Shown here piece after piece: positions 53,142 to 61,787 of a stretch of DNA of 64,000 nt (position 1 is the stretch's first letter; every line of letters begins with the position of its first letter). The stretch comes from Streptomyces sp. S.PB5. GTDB taxonomy: Bacteria > Actinomycetota > Actinomycetes > Streptomycetales > Streptomycetaceae. The stretch spans positions 1 through 64,000 of the forward strand of contig NZ_JAQMWP010000013.1 of the NCBI RefSeq assembly GCF_030403745.1. Reading direction: 5' to 3'. The position numbers and the translations under genes were made by a program. Below the pieces are notes generated by a model. The model saw nothing but the letters and a program-made list of their open reading frames with translations, made no database searches and was not told where the DNA came from.

Positions 53142-53340
53142 GGCGCGGGTGCCGGTGCGCCACCGGCCCAGGGTCCGTCGTATCCGCCCGTGGGCCGGCC
53201 GCCCGGCGACGACGGCCCGGACGGTGGTCGCGCAGCTCGCGCACGGCCTGCCGGTCATGGGCGCCGGGCGCGGGCGGGGCGGGCTGCCCGAGCCGCTCGG
53301 CGCGGTAGAGGTCGAGGAGGTACCGCTGCGTGATGCTCAT
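53131..53340 (-). CDS. Small basic protein divergent from the ArsR gene
   Basis: A 69-residue frame (MSITQRYLLDLYRAERLGQP, then Arg/Pro-rich) that overlaps the end of the aldolase-like gene by 11 bases. The first 40 residues look protein-like (YLLDLYRAERL ... DRQAVRELRDHRPG); the tail may be non-coding. A 23-bp operator lies just upstream and is shared with the ArsR gene, which supports expression. Moderate confidence only. Confidence 0.5.
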   Translation of the reverse strand: MSITQRYLLDLYRAERLGQPAPPAPGAHDRQAVRELRDHRPGRRRRAAGPRADTTDPGPVAHRHPRPSC

Positions 53341-53359
53341 GGCGCCCGCGCCGTCGCGT

Positions 53360-53382
53360 CGATTGACGGCGGGCGTCAATCG
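53360..53382. promoter_or_regulatory. Perfect 9-5-9 operator before the ArsR gene
   Basis: CGATTGACG (53360-53368) and CGTCAATCG (53374-53382) are exact inverted repeats with a 5-base spacer, 38 bases before the ArsR start and 19 bases before the divergent small gene. Probably the ArsR protein's own site. Confidence 0.75.
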
Positions 53383-53420
53383 GGGGAGGCGATGTCAGTG
53401 GCGGGGTGCACCATGAGGTC

Positions 53421-54524
53421 ATGAGCGTGCGCATCGACATCGCGGGGCTGCGGCCGGAGGGGGTCGCCGTCGTGCCCTCCCCCCTGGCCGAGCTCGGCAT
53501 GGCGCTGCACGCGCTGGCCGAGCCGGGGCACCATCCGGGGCTGCAGGGCTGGGTGACGACCGTGACGGCCCGGCTCGACCCGCATCTGGCCGACCGGATG
53601 TGCGACGCGGACTTCCTGTGGACGACGACGTTCGCGGACCTGTTCCTGCCGTACGCGGGCATCCCCGGCGGCCGCACCCTGCCGGGTGCCACGCTCGCGG
53701 AGGAACTGGACCTCCTGGACAAGCTGACGGACGAACAGTTCGTCAGCGCAGCCCTGGAGTTCAGCTGCGCGACCTGCTACGACATCGGCACCGACTGGCT
53801 CTTCGACGCCGAGCAGGGTCGGCGTGCCCTGGCGCTGGCCGCCGCGCGCGGTCCGCGCCAGGAGCGGTTCACCGAGCTGCTGCTCACCGACCCGCCCAGG
53901 ATCCGGGCCTGGCTGCGCCAGTTCCTCCAGGACTGCGACGAGGCCTTCTTCGCGGAGACCTGGTCCCGGCTGCGCCACCAGCTGGCGGCGGACGCCCGCC
54001 ACAAGACCGACCTCGTACGCCGCAAGGGCCTGGCCGAGGCGCTCGCCGCCGCGTCCCCGGCGCTCGCCCTCGACGAGACCGCCGCCGAGATCACGGTCGA
54101 CAAGCTGAGCGTGGGCCGTACGGCCACGGGGGACGGCAATCTCCTCCTCGTGCCGACCAGCCTCGGCTGGCCCCACCTTGCCGTCCTCTACCGGCCCGGC
54201 TGGCAGCCCGTGGTGCACTACCCGGTCGGCTCCCCGGAGCTCGCGGCACCGCCCTCCGTCGAGCAGCTCGCCCTGCGGATGACCGCCCTGTCCCATCCGG
54301 TCCGGATGCGGATCTGCCGCCATCTGGCCCGCAGCGCCTGGACCACGAGCGAGCTGGCGCAGGCGCACGGGATGACGGCGCCGGAGATATCCCGGCACCT
54401 GGGCGTCCTGAAGAAGGCGGGCCTGATCACCACCCGCCGCCGCGGACGGTACGTCAAGCACCAGCTGGACATAGCCGTGGTGGCCCGGCTGGGCAGCGAC
54501 TTCCTGGAGGGGATCCTCAGGTAG
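53421..54524 (+). CDS. ArsR family regulator with long N-terminal DUF5937-type domain
   Basis: A 367-residue protein. The first 250 residues (VRIDIAGLRPEGVAVVPSPL onward) match the DUF5937-type domain found in Streptomyces regulators; the C-terminal 90 residues form an ArsR winged helix (LRMTALSHPVRMRICRHLARS, WTTSELAQAHGMTAPEISRHL, KKAGLITTRRRGRYVKHQL). No metal-binding Cys pair in the helix, so it is probably not a metal sensor. ATG 53421; GAGG lies upstream. Likely autoregulated through the palindrome at 53360. Confidence 0.88.
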   Translation: MSVRIDIAGLRPEGVAVVPSPLAELGMALHALAEPGHHPGLQGWVTTVTARLDPHLADRMCDADFLWTTTFADLFLPYAGIPGGRTLPGATLAEELDLLDKLTDEQFVSAALEFSCATCYDIGTDWLFDAEQGRRALALAAARGPRQERFTELLLTDPPRIRAWLRQFLQDCDEAFFAETWSRLRHQLAADARHKTDLVRRKGLAEALAAASPALALDETAAEITVDKLSVGRTATGDGNLLLVPTSLGWPHLAVLYRPGWQPVVHYPVGSPELAAPPSVEQLALRMTALSHPVRMRICRHLARSAWTTSELAQAHGMTAPEISRHLGVLKKAGLITTRRRGRYVKHQLDIAVVARLGSDFLEGILR

Positions 54525-54528
54525 CCGG

Positions 54529-55161
54529 TCAGTCGAAGCGGATGTGCTTCACCCCGACCCGTACCTGCCTCAGCCTCGTCCGCAGCGCACCCTCGTTGTT
54601 CGGCCGCAGCCTCAGCCCGGCCAGGACGGCGATGCGGTCGGCCGTCTTCGGCACGGTCGACTCGTCCGTCCACAGGTGCTCGGCGAACTCGGGCCCGCTC
54701 AGCCGCTCCAGACAGTGGTCGAGCTGCTGCACGGCCCAGGTCTCGCGCCCCAGACCGGAGTTCTTCCCACCGACGTACTGAAGGAGGTGCCCGAAGCCGC
54801 GCTCCCGCAGCCGCTTGAGGACGGTCTCGCGCTGAGCCAGCAGGGTGAAGTGGCGGACGTCGTGGCCGAGTTCGCCCAGCCGCCCCACGGTCTCCGCGAA
54901 GTACACGGGGTTCGTGACCGTCATGGGCGCGATGACCACGCCGTCGTGCTTGGCGAGAGCGAGGTCGAGGACCTCGACCACGCCGTCCCGCCAGGACTTC
55001 AGGTCCTGGAAGTTCCCGCGGAGTTCGGGCGGCAGCATGCGGCGCAGACCGAAGCCCGCATGCTCGGGGTCACAGACCACGCTTCCGGGCAGACGGCGCT
55101 GGATCTCGTACGCCGTCTGCGTCTTGCCGCCCCCGAAAGGGCCGTTGATCCAGAGGAGCAT
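54529..55161 (-). CDS. TmrB-like ATP-binding protein (tunicamycin resistance family)
   Basis: A 210-residue P-loop protein closely resembling TmrB of Bacillus subtilis, the ATP-binding tunicamycin-resistance protein. Walker A is INGPFGGGKTQTAYEIQRRL; shared landmarks are VVCDPEHAGFGLRRML, VIAPMTVTNPVYF, FTLLAQRETVLKRLR, WAVQQLDHC and the ending VGVKHIRFD. TmrB acts at the membrane and binds tunicamycin. The stop is 2 bases from the end of the convergent ArsR gene. Whether it protects against tunicamycin or does something else is not known from sequence. Confidence 0.85.
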   Translation of the reverse strand: MLLWINGPFGGGKTQTAYEIQRRLPGSVVCDPEHAGFGLRRMLPPELRGNFQDLKSWRDGVVEVLDLALAKHDGVVIAPMTVTNPVYFAETVGRLGELGHDVRHFTLLAQRETVLKRLRERGFGHLLQYVGGKNSGLGRETWAVQQLDHCLERLSGPEFAEHLWTDESTVPKTADRIAVLAGLRLRPNNEGALRTRLRQVRVGVKHIRFD

Positions 55162-55211
55162 GCGCAGACCCTAGTGGGCGCCGGTTACGCGGGAATCACG
55201 GCTGCTGTGCC

Positions 55212-55883
55212 TCAGCCGTGGCCGCCGGCCCGCACCAGCCCCGTCTCGTACGCCAGGACCACCACCTGTACCCGGTCCCGGAGCCCGAGCTTGGTCAGGA
55301 TGCGGCCCACGTGGGTCTTCACGGTCGCCTCGGACAGGACGAGGCGGGCCGCGATCTCACCGTTGGACAGGCCCTGGGCGACCAGGACCATGACCTCGCG
55401 CTCGCGCTCGGTGAGCCGTTCCAGTTCCTTGTGCTGGGGTTCCTTGCCGGCGCTCGGCAGCATCGGGGCGAAGCGGTCGAGGAGGCGGCGGGTGGTCGAG
55501 GGGGCCACGACCGCGTCGCCGCTGTGCACCGAGCGGATCGCGGCGAGGAGTTCGCCGGGCGGCACGTCCTTGAGCATGAAGCCGGACGCGCCCGCCTTCA
55601 GCCCGGAGAAGGCGTACTCGTCGAGGTCGAAGGTGGTCAGGATCAGCACCTTCGGCGGGTTCTCCTCCTGGCAGATGCGGCGGGTGGTCTCCACGCCGTC
55701 CAGCTTCGGCATGCGCACGTCCATGAGGACCACGTCGACGTCCGTCGCGCGCAGCACCTGGAGGGCCTCGACGCCGTCACCCGCCTCCGCGACGACCTCC
55801 ATGTCCGGCTGGGCGGCGAGCACCATCCGGAACCCGGTGCGCAGCAGCACCTGGTCGTCGACGAGCATCACACGGATCGTCAT
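55212..55883 (-). CDS. NarL/LuxR-type response regulator
   Basis: A 223-residue regulator: receiver domain with VDDQ (acid pocket), phospho-Asp in VVLMDVRMPKLDG, Thr switch LTTFD and Lys in LKDVPPGEL, then a LuxR helix-turn-helix (LTEREREVMVLVAQGLSNGEIA, SEATVKTHVGRILTKLGL). It pairs with the histidine kinase encoded 51 bases upstream. Target genes unknown. Confidence 0.93.
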   Translation of the reverse strand: MTIRVMLVDDQVLLRTGFRMVLAAQPDMEVVAEAGDGVEALQVLRATDVDVVLMDVRMPKLDGVETTRRICQEENPPKVLILTTFDLDEYAFSGLKAGASGFMLKDVPPGELLAAIRSVHSGDAVVAPSTTRRLLDRFAPMLPSAGKEPQHKELERLTEREREVMVLVAQGLSNGEIAARLVLSEATVKTHVGRILTKLGLRDRVQVVVLAYETGLVRAGGHG

Positions 55884-55934
55884 CGGGTCCTCTTCTTCCG
55901 TCTTACAGGTGTCAACAGGGGGCGTGCGTCGGCG

Positions 55935-57137
55935 TCAATGCGCGGGTTTGAGCGGGAGCAGCGCACTGATACGGAACCCTCCGCCGGGACGGGGTCCCGC
56001 GTCCAGAGTGCCGCCGACCATGCCGACGCGCTCGCGCATACCGATCAGGCCGTGGCCCTGTCCGTCGGTGCCGCCCTCTTCGTACAGCTCGTGCGGGGCA
56101 CCCTTGCCGTCGTCCTCGACGAGCAGGCCGAGCCCGTCGTCGAAGTAGACCAGGCGCACGCTGGCGCCCGCGTTCGGCCCGCCGTGCTTGCGGGTGTTGG
56201 TGAGCGCCTCCTGCACGATCCGGTACGCCGTGAGCTCGACGCCGCTGGGCAGCGGGCGCGGGGTGCCCTCGACCTTGAAGTCGACGGGCAGCCCCGAGGT
56301 GCGGCACTGCTCGACCAGGTCGTCGATCTGCTCGACGTCGGGCTGCGGGACGTACTCGCCGACCTCCTGGTGCTCGCCGGTGCGCAGTACGCCCAGCAGG
56401 CGGCGCATCTCGGCGAGGGCCTGGCGGCCGGTGGAGGAGATCGTCTCCAGGGCCTTCCTGGCCTGGTCGGGCGCCGTGTCGAGGACGTAGGCGGCGCCGT
56501 CGGCCTGCACCACCATCACCGAGACGTTGTGCGCGACCACGTCGTGGAGCTCGCGTGCGATCCGGGCGCGTTCGGCGGCGACCGCGACCTTGGCCTGCGC
56601 CTCGCGCTCCTTCTCCAGCCGGGCGTTGCGCTCCTCCAGCTGGGCGAAGTAGGCCCGCCGGGTCCGTATCGAGTCCCCGAGTACCCAGGCGAGCGCGAAC
56701 GGCACGGTCTGGAAGACGATGACCGCGACCTGACCGGGCACGCTCGCGTTCTCGTGCGGCCATCGCAGCTGTGCCAGGGGGGCCGCGCTCAGGGCCATGA
56801 CCAGGCCCAGCCGGGAGGCCCAGCGGGCGCCCGTGGCGGCGACGGTGTAGACGATCACCAGGAAGGCGAAGTCGGCGGCCGTGACCCCGACGTTCAGCAC
56901 CAGCTGGGCCAGGCCGAGCCCGACGGCCAGTACCAGCATCTTCTCGGGCATGAGCCGACGCAGCGCGATGACCAGGCACAGAAGGAAGACGACCGGTACG
57001 AGCAGGGCCGTGGAGTCGGTCCCGCCCCGGTCCTGGCCCGCGGTTCCGGCAGCCGCGGTGATCCCGAACAGGACGACGGCCCAGAAGCCGTCCACCCCGG
57101 TCGGGTGCCTGCGGAGGAAGTCATAGAGGCGCTGCAC
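55935..57137 (-). CDS. Sensor histidine kinase, NarL/DesK-type
   Basis: A 400-residue membrane kinase with about five N-terminal helices (residues 15-170), a coiled coil, the HisKA_3 box ERARIARELHDVVAHNVSVM and an ATPase domain (QEALTNTRKHGG, GHGLIGMRERV). It has no obvious external sensory domain, so the membrane part itself probably senses the signal. First gene of a two-component pair with the regulator at 55212. Start ATG 57137. Confidence 0.93.
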   Translation of the reverse strand: MQRLYDFLRRHPTGVDGFWAVVLFGITAAAGTAGQDRGGTDSTALLVPVVFLLCLVIALRRLMPEKMLVLAVGLGLAQLVLNVGVTAADFAFLVIVYTVAATGARWASRLGLVMALSAAPLAQLRWPHENASVPGQVAVIVFQTVPFALAWVLGDSIRTRRAYFAQLEERNARLEKEREAQAKVAVAAERARIARELHDVVAHNVSVMVVQADGAAYVLDTAPDQARKALETISSTGRQALAEMRRLLGVLRTGEHQEVGEYVPQPDVEQIDDLVEQCRTSGLPVDFKVEGTPRPLPSGVELTAYRIVQEALTNTRKHGGPNAGASVRLVYFDDGLGLLVEDDGKGAPHELYEEGGTDGQGHGLIGMRERVGMVGGTLDAGPRPGGGFRISALLPLKPAH

Positions 57138-57255
57138 GTAACCCAGCGTAGGGAAGCGTGAAGCGTGCCGGGGTCAACCGGAGGACCGATCCATGCGCCC
57201 CCGGCCTACTCCCCAAGGTGGAGGCTCCGCTCCCCTGTACGCCTAACCTGACCAC

Positions 57256-58341
57256 GTGACGGACGAGACGACGGACCAGTGGCGCGGCTGGCGTGAGGCC
57301 GCCGAGACCGCCCTGTACGGCCCCGGCGGCTTCTACCGCCGCCCCGAGGGCCCGGCCGGTCACTTCCGTACGTCGGTGCACGCGTCGCCCTTGTTCGCCG
57401 AGGCCGTGTCGCGCCTGCTGTGCCGGGTCGACCAGGCCCTGGGCCACCCGGAGACCCTCGACTTCGTGGACATGGCCGCGGGCCGGGGCGAACTGGCCAC
57501 CGGCGTCCTCGCCGCCCTCCCCTCCGACGTGGCCGCCCGCACACGCGCGTACGCCGTCGAGGTCGCCGCCCGCCCGCCCGGCCTCGACCACCGGATCGAG
57601 TGGCTGCCCGAGCCCCCGCGGGGGATCACCGGGCTGCTGTTCGCCAACGAGTGGCTGGACAACGTGCCGCTGGAGGTCGCCGAGGTGGACTCCGCGGGAG
57701 TGCCGCGCCGGGTGCTCGTACGACGGGACGGCGCCGAGCGGCTCGGGGAACCGTTCTCCGGCGCCGACGCGGCGTGGCTCACGCGGTGGTGGCCGCTGAC
57801 GGCCGAGGAGGGGCTGCGGGCGGAGATCGGGCTGCCCCGGGACGAGGCGTGGGCCGACGCGGTCACGGCTGTGGGGCGGGGGCTCGCGGTGGCGGTCGAC
57901 TACGCGCACGCCGCGGACGCGCGCCCTCTGTTCGGGACACTCACCGGGTTTCGCGCGGGGCGCGAGACGGAGCCCGTGCCGGACGGGTCGTGCGACCTCA
58001 CGGCGCACGTGGCACTGGACGCGTGCGCCGCGCACGCTCCGCGCGTGTACGCCGGGTCCGCGCGCGCCCTGCCCGAGGGGCGCGTCCTCACGCAACGCGC
58101 CGCCCTGCGCGCCTTGGGCATCGCAGGCGCACGCCCCCCGCTCGCACTCGCGACCACACAACCAGCGGCCTACGTACGCGCCCTCGCGAGCGCCGGCGAA
58201 GCCGCCGAACTCACCGCACCCGGCGGCCTCGGCGACTTCGGATGGCTGCTGCAGCCGGTCGGAATCCCGAACGCACCGGACACTTCGGACGCACCCCTGG
58301 GCGCCCTACTTGTCGATGTCCCCGACCACGAAGAACAGTGA
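57256..58341 (+). CDS. MidA-type SAM-dependent methyltransferase (NDUFAF7 family)
   Basis: A 361-residue DUF185/MidA protein: N-terminal DQWRGWREAAETALYGPGGFY, SAM motif FVDMAAGRGELATG, LLFANEWLDNVPLEV and a C-terminal LTAHVALDACA region. Eukaryotic NDUFAF7 methylates an Arg of the complex I subunit NDUFS2, the orthologue of NuoD; here the gene converges on nuoD and overlaps its 3' end by 36 bases. The GTG at 57256 lies 6 bases after a -10-like TAACCT (57244-57249), so the mRNA is probably leaderless. Confidence 0.85.
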   Translation: MTDETTDQWRGWREAAETALYGPGGFYRRPEGPAGHFRTSVHASPLFAEAVSRLLCRVDQALGHPETLDFVDMAAGRGELATGVLAALPSDVAARTRAYAVEVAARPPGLDHRIEWLPEPPRGITGLLFANEWLDNVPLEVAEVDSAGVPRRVLVRRDGAERLGEPFSGADAAWLTRWWPLTAEEGLRAEIGLPRDEAWADAVTAVGRGLAVAVDYAHAADARPLFGTLTGFRAGRETEPVPDGSCDLTAHVALDACAAHAPRVYAGSARALPEGRVLTQRAALRALGIAGARPPLALATTQPAAYVRALASAGEAAELTAPGGLGDFGWLLQPVGIPNAPDTSDAPLGALLVDVPDHEEQ

Positions 58342-59457
58342 CCCCAGGATCGCCACCATGTCCGCGACCAGCGTGCCCGGAAGCAGCTCCACGAGGGCCT
58401 GGATGTTGTTGTACGAGGCCGAGCGGAGCTTGAGCCGGTAGGGGGTCTTCTCGCCCTTGCTGACGAGGTAGTAGCCGTTGATGCCGAGGGGGTTCTCGGT
58501 CCAGGCGTACGTGTGGCCCTCGGGCGCCTTCAGAACCTTGGGGAGGCGCTGGTTGATCGGGCCGGGCTCCAGCTCGGCGAGCCGGTCGAGGCAGGCGTCG
58601 GCGAGGTCGAGGGCGTTGTGGGTCTGCTCCAGGAGGACCTCGAAACGGGCGAGGCAGTCGCCCTCCGCGCGGGTCACGACCCTCAGGGTGTCCTGGAGTT
58701 CCCCGTACGCGAGGTAGGGCTCGTCGCGGCGGAGGTCGAAGTCGACGCCGGAGGCGCGCGCGATGGGCCCGCTCACGCCGTACGCGTGCACGGTCTCCGG
58801 CGCGAGGGCGCCCACGCCCCGCGTGCGCCCCCGGAAGATCTCGTTGCCGAGCACCAGGTCGTCGTACACGTCCATGCGCGAGCGCACGGCGGCGACGGCG
58901 GCACGCGCGCGTGAGGACCAGCCGGCCGGGAGGTCCTCCTTGAGGCCGCCGACGCGGTTGAACATGTAGTGCATACGGCCGCCGGAGACCTCCTCCATGA
59001 CGTTCTGGAGGACCTCGCGCTCCCGGAACGCGTAGAAGACCGGCGTGATGCCGCCGAGCTCCAGCGGGTACGAGCCGAGGAACATCAGGTGGTTGAGCAC
59101 CCGGTTGAGCTCGGCGAGGAGCGTGCGGGTCCACACCGCGCGCGTGGGGACCTCCATGCCGAGCATGCGCTCGACGGCGAGGACCACGCCCAGCTCGTTG
59201 GAGAAGGCCGACAGCCAGTCGTGGCGGTTGGCGAGCATGATGATCTGGCGGTAGTCGCGCGCCTCGAAGAGCTTCTCCGCGCCCCGGTGCATATAGCCGA
59301 TCACCGGCTCCGCGTGCTGGATCCGCTCGCCGTCCAGGACGAGCCTGAGGCGCAGCACACCGTGCGTCGACGGGTGCTGGGGCCCGATGTTGAGCACCAT
59401 GTCGGTGCTCTCCGCCGCGCCGCCGATTCCGACCGTGGTCTCCGTCGTAGGAGTCAT
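58306..59457 (-). CDS. NADH-quinone oxidoreductase subunit D-like protein (orphan)
   Basis: A 383-residue homologue of complex I NuoD (49-kDa subunit), which lines the quinone site. The quinone-binding His loop is intact (NIGPQHPSTHGVLR), but the DYL motif with the quinone-contacting Tyr reads NRHDWLSAFSNELG, with Trp instead. Most NuoD are about 400-440 residues, so this one is slightly short. No other nuo gene is adjacent. ATG at 59457; longer frames upstream belong to the antisense of other genes. Possibly an alternative subunit. Confidence 0.9.
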   Translation of the reverse strand: MTPTTETTVGIGGAAESTDMVLNIGPQHPSTHGVLRLRLVLDGERIQHAEPVIGYMHRGAEKLFEARDYRQIIMLANRHDWLSAFSNELGVVLAVERMLGMEVPTRAVWTRTLLAELNRVLNHLMFLGSYPLELGGITPVFYAFREREVLQNVMEEVSGGRMHYMFNRVGGLKEDLPAGWSSRARAAVAAVRSRMDVYDDLVLGNEIFRGRTRGVGALAPETVHAYGVSGPIARASGVDFDLRRDEPYLAYGELQDTLRVVTRAEGDCLARFEVLLEQTHNALDLADACLDRLAELEPGPINQRLPKVLKAPEGHTYAWTENPLGINGYYLVSKGEKTPYRLKLRSASYNNIQALVELLPGTLVADMVAILGSLFFVVGDIDK

Positions 59458-59488
59458 GGACACAGTCTGTCCTACGTACGCTGGCCGT

Positions 59489-59992
59489 ATGGAGACGGGG
59501 AGCGGGCAGTACACGGAGGCGGTGGAGGGCGAGCCGGTGTGGATCGGGCTGCCCCCGGGGCTGCTGCGGATGCGGCGACTGTTGCTGGTGGTGTGGCTGG
59601 GACTGCTGGCCGCGGCGGTCGGCCTGCTGCTCGGGCTGCTCGCCGGCACCGCCTGGGCGGCGTTCGCGCTGCTGCCGCTCGCGTTCATGGCGTGGGGCTG
59701 GGTGATGCTGGGCCGCAACTGGCGTTCCTGGCGGTACGCCGAGCGCGCCGACGACCTGCTGATCAGCCGGGGCGTGCTGTGGCGCGAGGAGACCGTCGTG
59801 CCGTACGGGCGGATGCAGCTGGTCGAGGTGACCTCCGGGCCGATGGAGCGGTACTTCGGGCTGGCCAGCGTGCAGCTGCACACGGCGGCCGCGGCGAGCG
59901 ACGCCACCATCCCCGGCCTCGTCCCGGCGGAGGCCGAGCGGCTGCGCGACCGGCTGACCGAGCTCGGCGAGGCCCGATCGGCGGGCCTGTGA
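59489..59992 (+). CDS. bPH2 (YdbS-like) membrane protein
   Basis: A 167-residue protein with two membrane helices (residues 30-75, LLLVVWLGLLAAAVGLLLGL and AAFALLPLAFMAWGWVML) and one bacterial PH-like domain (YAERADDLLISRGVLWREE, VPYGRMQLVEVTSGPMER). ATG 59489 lies 6 bases after a TACGCT, so the mRNA may be leaderless. Coupled by GTGA to a larger bPH2 protein, the YdbS-YdbT arrangement of Bacillus. The biochemical role is unknown. Confidence 0.9.
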   Translation: METGSGQYTEAVEGEPVWIGLPPGLLRMRRLLLVVWLGLLAAAVGLLLGLLAGTAWAAFALLPLAFMAWGWVMLGRNWRSWRYAERADDLLISRGVLWREETVVPYGRMQLVEVTSGPMERYFGLASVQLHTAAAASDATIPGLVPAEAERLRDRLTELGEARSAGL

Positions 59993-61323
59993 CGGCGCCG
60001 GGCGTCGACGACGCCGTACGGGAGAAGCCGCCCGTGACCGAGCGGCGGCTGCATCCCGTGACGCCGCTCAGGCGGGCGTGGGCGCCGGTCGCGGTGCTCA
60101 TCGGATGGGCGGTGCACGACCCCGACCAGACGCAGCGGCAGCTGACCCGGCTGACCACCACGACCCTGCTGATCGCGCTCGCCGTGCTCGTCCCGGCCGC
60201 CGCCCTCTACGGCTTCCTGACCTGGTGGTACACGCACTTCGCGGTGACCGAGGCCGAACTGCGCATCCGTACAGGGCTGGTGTTCCGGCGCACGGCGCAC
60301 ATCCGCCTGGAGCGCATCCAGGCGATCGACGTCACACAGCCGCTCCTCGCGCGCGTGGCGGGCGTCGCCAAGCTGAAACTCGACGTCATAGGCACCGACA
60401 AGAAGGACGAGCTGGCCTTCCTGGGGGAGCGCGAGGCGCGTGCGCTCCGCGCGGAACTCCTCGCGCGCGCCGCCGGGTTCGCGCCCGAGACGGCGCACGA
60501 AGTCGGCGAGGCGCCGGCGCGCGAGCTGCTGCGCACGCCCGCCCGCGACCTCGCGATCGCCCTCGTCCTGACGGGCGCCACCTGGGGCACGCTGGCCGCC
60601 GCCCTCGTCGTACCGCCGTTCCTGTGGTTCGCCACCCACAGCCTGTGGACGGTCCTCGCGGCCGGCGTGCCGTTGCTCGGTGCGGCGGGCGCGAGCAGCG
60701 TGGGGCGGTTCGTCGGGGAGTACGACTGGACGGTGGGCGAGTCGCCCGACGGGCTGCGGATCGACCACGGGCTCCTGGACCGCACCCACGAGACGGTGCC
60801 GCCGGGGCGCGTGCAGACCGTGCGGATCGTGGAGCCGCTGCTGTGGCGGCGGCGCGGATGGGTGCGGGTCGAGCTGGACGTGGCCGGGTCGTCCAACTCG
60901 GTGCTGGTGCCGGTCGCTCCGCGCGAGGTCGCCGAAGCGGTCGTCGCGCGCGTGCTGCCCGGCGTGACCGTGCCGCCGTCGGCGTCGCTGTCCCGGCCCC
61001 CTCAGCGGGCCGGGCGGTGCGTGCCGTTGTGGTGGCGGGGATACGGACTCGCCGTCACCGACTCGGTGTTCGCGGCCCGGGAGGGCCTGCTGCGACGCAG
61101 CCTCGCGCTGGTTCCGCACGCGAAGGTCCAGAGCGTACGGCTCGCCCAGGGGCCCTGGCAGCGCCTCTGGCGGCTCGCCGACGTCCATGTGGACACGGGG
61201 GCCAACAAGACCGTCACAGCGCGCCTGAGGGACGCCGAGGAGGCGGCGGAGCTGCTGCGGGGGCAGGCGGAGCGGTCACGGACGGGACGCAGGGACGCGC
61301 GGCCGGACCGATGGATGGCCTGA
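59989..61323 (+). CDS. bPH2 (YdbT-like) membrane protein
   Basis: A 444-residue protein with several membrane helices in pairs and three bPH2 domains: FAVTEAELRIRTGLVFRRTA, DYDWTVGESPDGLRIDHGLL-type second copy and LAVTDSVFAAREGLLRRSLA third copy. GTG at 59989 overlaps the TGA of the preceding bPH2 gene. In Bacillus YdbS and YdbT influence antimicrobial-peptide resistance, so a membrane role is likely. The 3' end is duplicated about 66 bases downstream. Confidence 0.88.
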   Translation: MTAPGVDDAVREKPPVTERRLHPVTPLRRAWAPVAVLIGWAVHDPDQTQRQLTRLTTTTLLIALAVLVPAAALYGFLTWWYTHFAVTEAELRIRTGLVFRRTAHIRLERIQAIDVTQPLLARVAGVAKLKLDVIGTDKKDELAFLGEREARALRAELLARAAGFAPETAHEVGEAPARELLRTPARDLAIALVLTGATWGTLAAALVVPPFLWFATHSLWTVLAAGVPLLGAAGASSVGRFVGEYDWTVGESPDGLRIDHGLLDRTHETVPPGRVQTVRIVEPLLWRRRGWVRVELDVAGSSNSVLVPVAPREVAEAVVARVLPGVTVPPSASLSRPPQRAGRCVPLWWRGYGLAVTDSVFAAREGLLRRSLALVPHAKVQSVRLAQGPWQRLWRLADVHVDTGANKTVTARLRDAEEAAELLRGQAERSRTGRRDARPDRWMA

Positions 61324-61787
61324 GCCGCGCCGCGAGCCCGGCACCTCCCTGGGCGCCGGACGCACGACCGAACCGGTGGATGGCCTGAGCCGCGCCGTGA
61401 GGCCGACACCCCCTGGGCGCCGCCATGCTCGGCGCCCTCCTGGCCACGGCTACCGCACTGCCCGGCCTGAGCCTTTCGCTCCGCCGAACTCATTGCTGAG
61501 CCTGAGCCTTTCGCTCGCCCGGACCCTTTGCTCAGCCCGAGCCCTATACCCGGCCCGATCCTCCTGCCCGGCCCGAATCTCTTGGCCAGCCCGCCCTTCT
61601 GCCCGGCAGAAGCCTCCTCCCCAGCCGGAGTCCCCTGGCCAGCCGAAGTGCCCTGGCCGGCCGGAGTCCCCTGCCCGGCCGGAGTCTCGCCGCGCACGCC
61701 GTACCCGCCGCGCTCACCGTTCCCGCCGCACAACGCAGAACCGCGCGGCCCCGTCAGGGATCCGCGCGGCTCTCGTCGACGCGTCGC
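61300..61787. repeat. Gene-end duplication and 18-bp minisatellite
   Basis: A 26-base segment covering the last codons (GATGGATGGCCTGAGCCGCG) at 61307-61333 recurs at 61373-61398. It is followed by a duplicated GAGCCTTTCGCTC piece (about 61463 and 61503) and, from about 61560 to 61690, by units such as CCCTGGCCAGCCGAAGTG, CCCTGGCCGGCCGGAGTC and CCCTGCCCGGCCGGAGTC (18 bases each). No gene is supported in this 464-base convergent gap. Confidence 0.65.

Noticed and set aside
59458..61188. N-terminal extension of NuoD over the bPH2 genes
   Set aside because: The frame stays open, but the conserved N-terminus of NuoD begins at 59457 and the upstream part is antisense to two clear genes.
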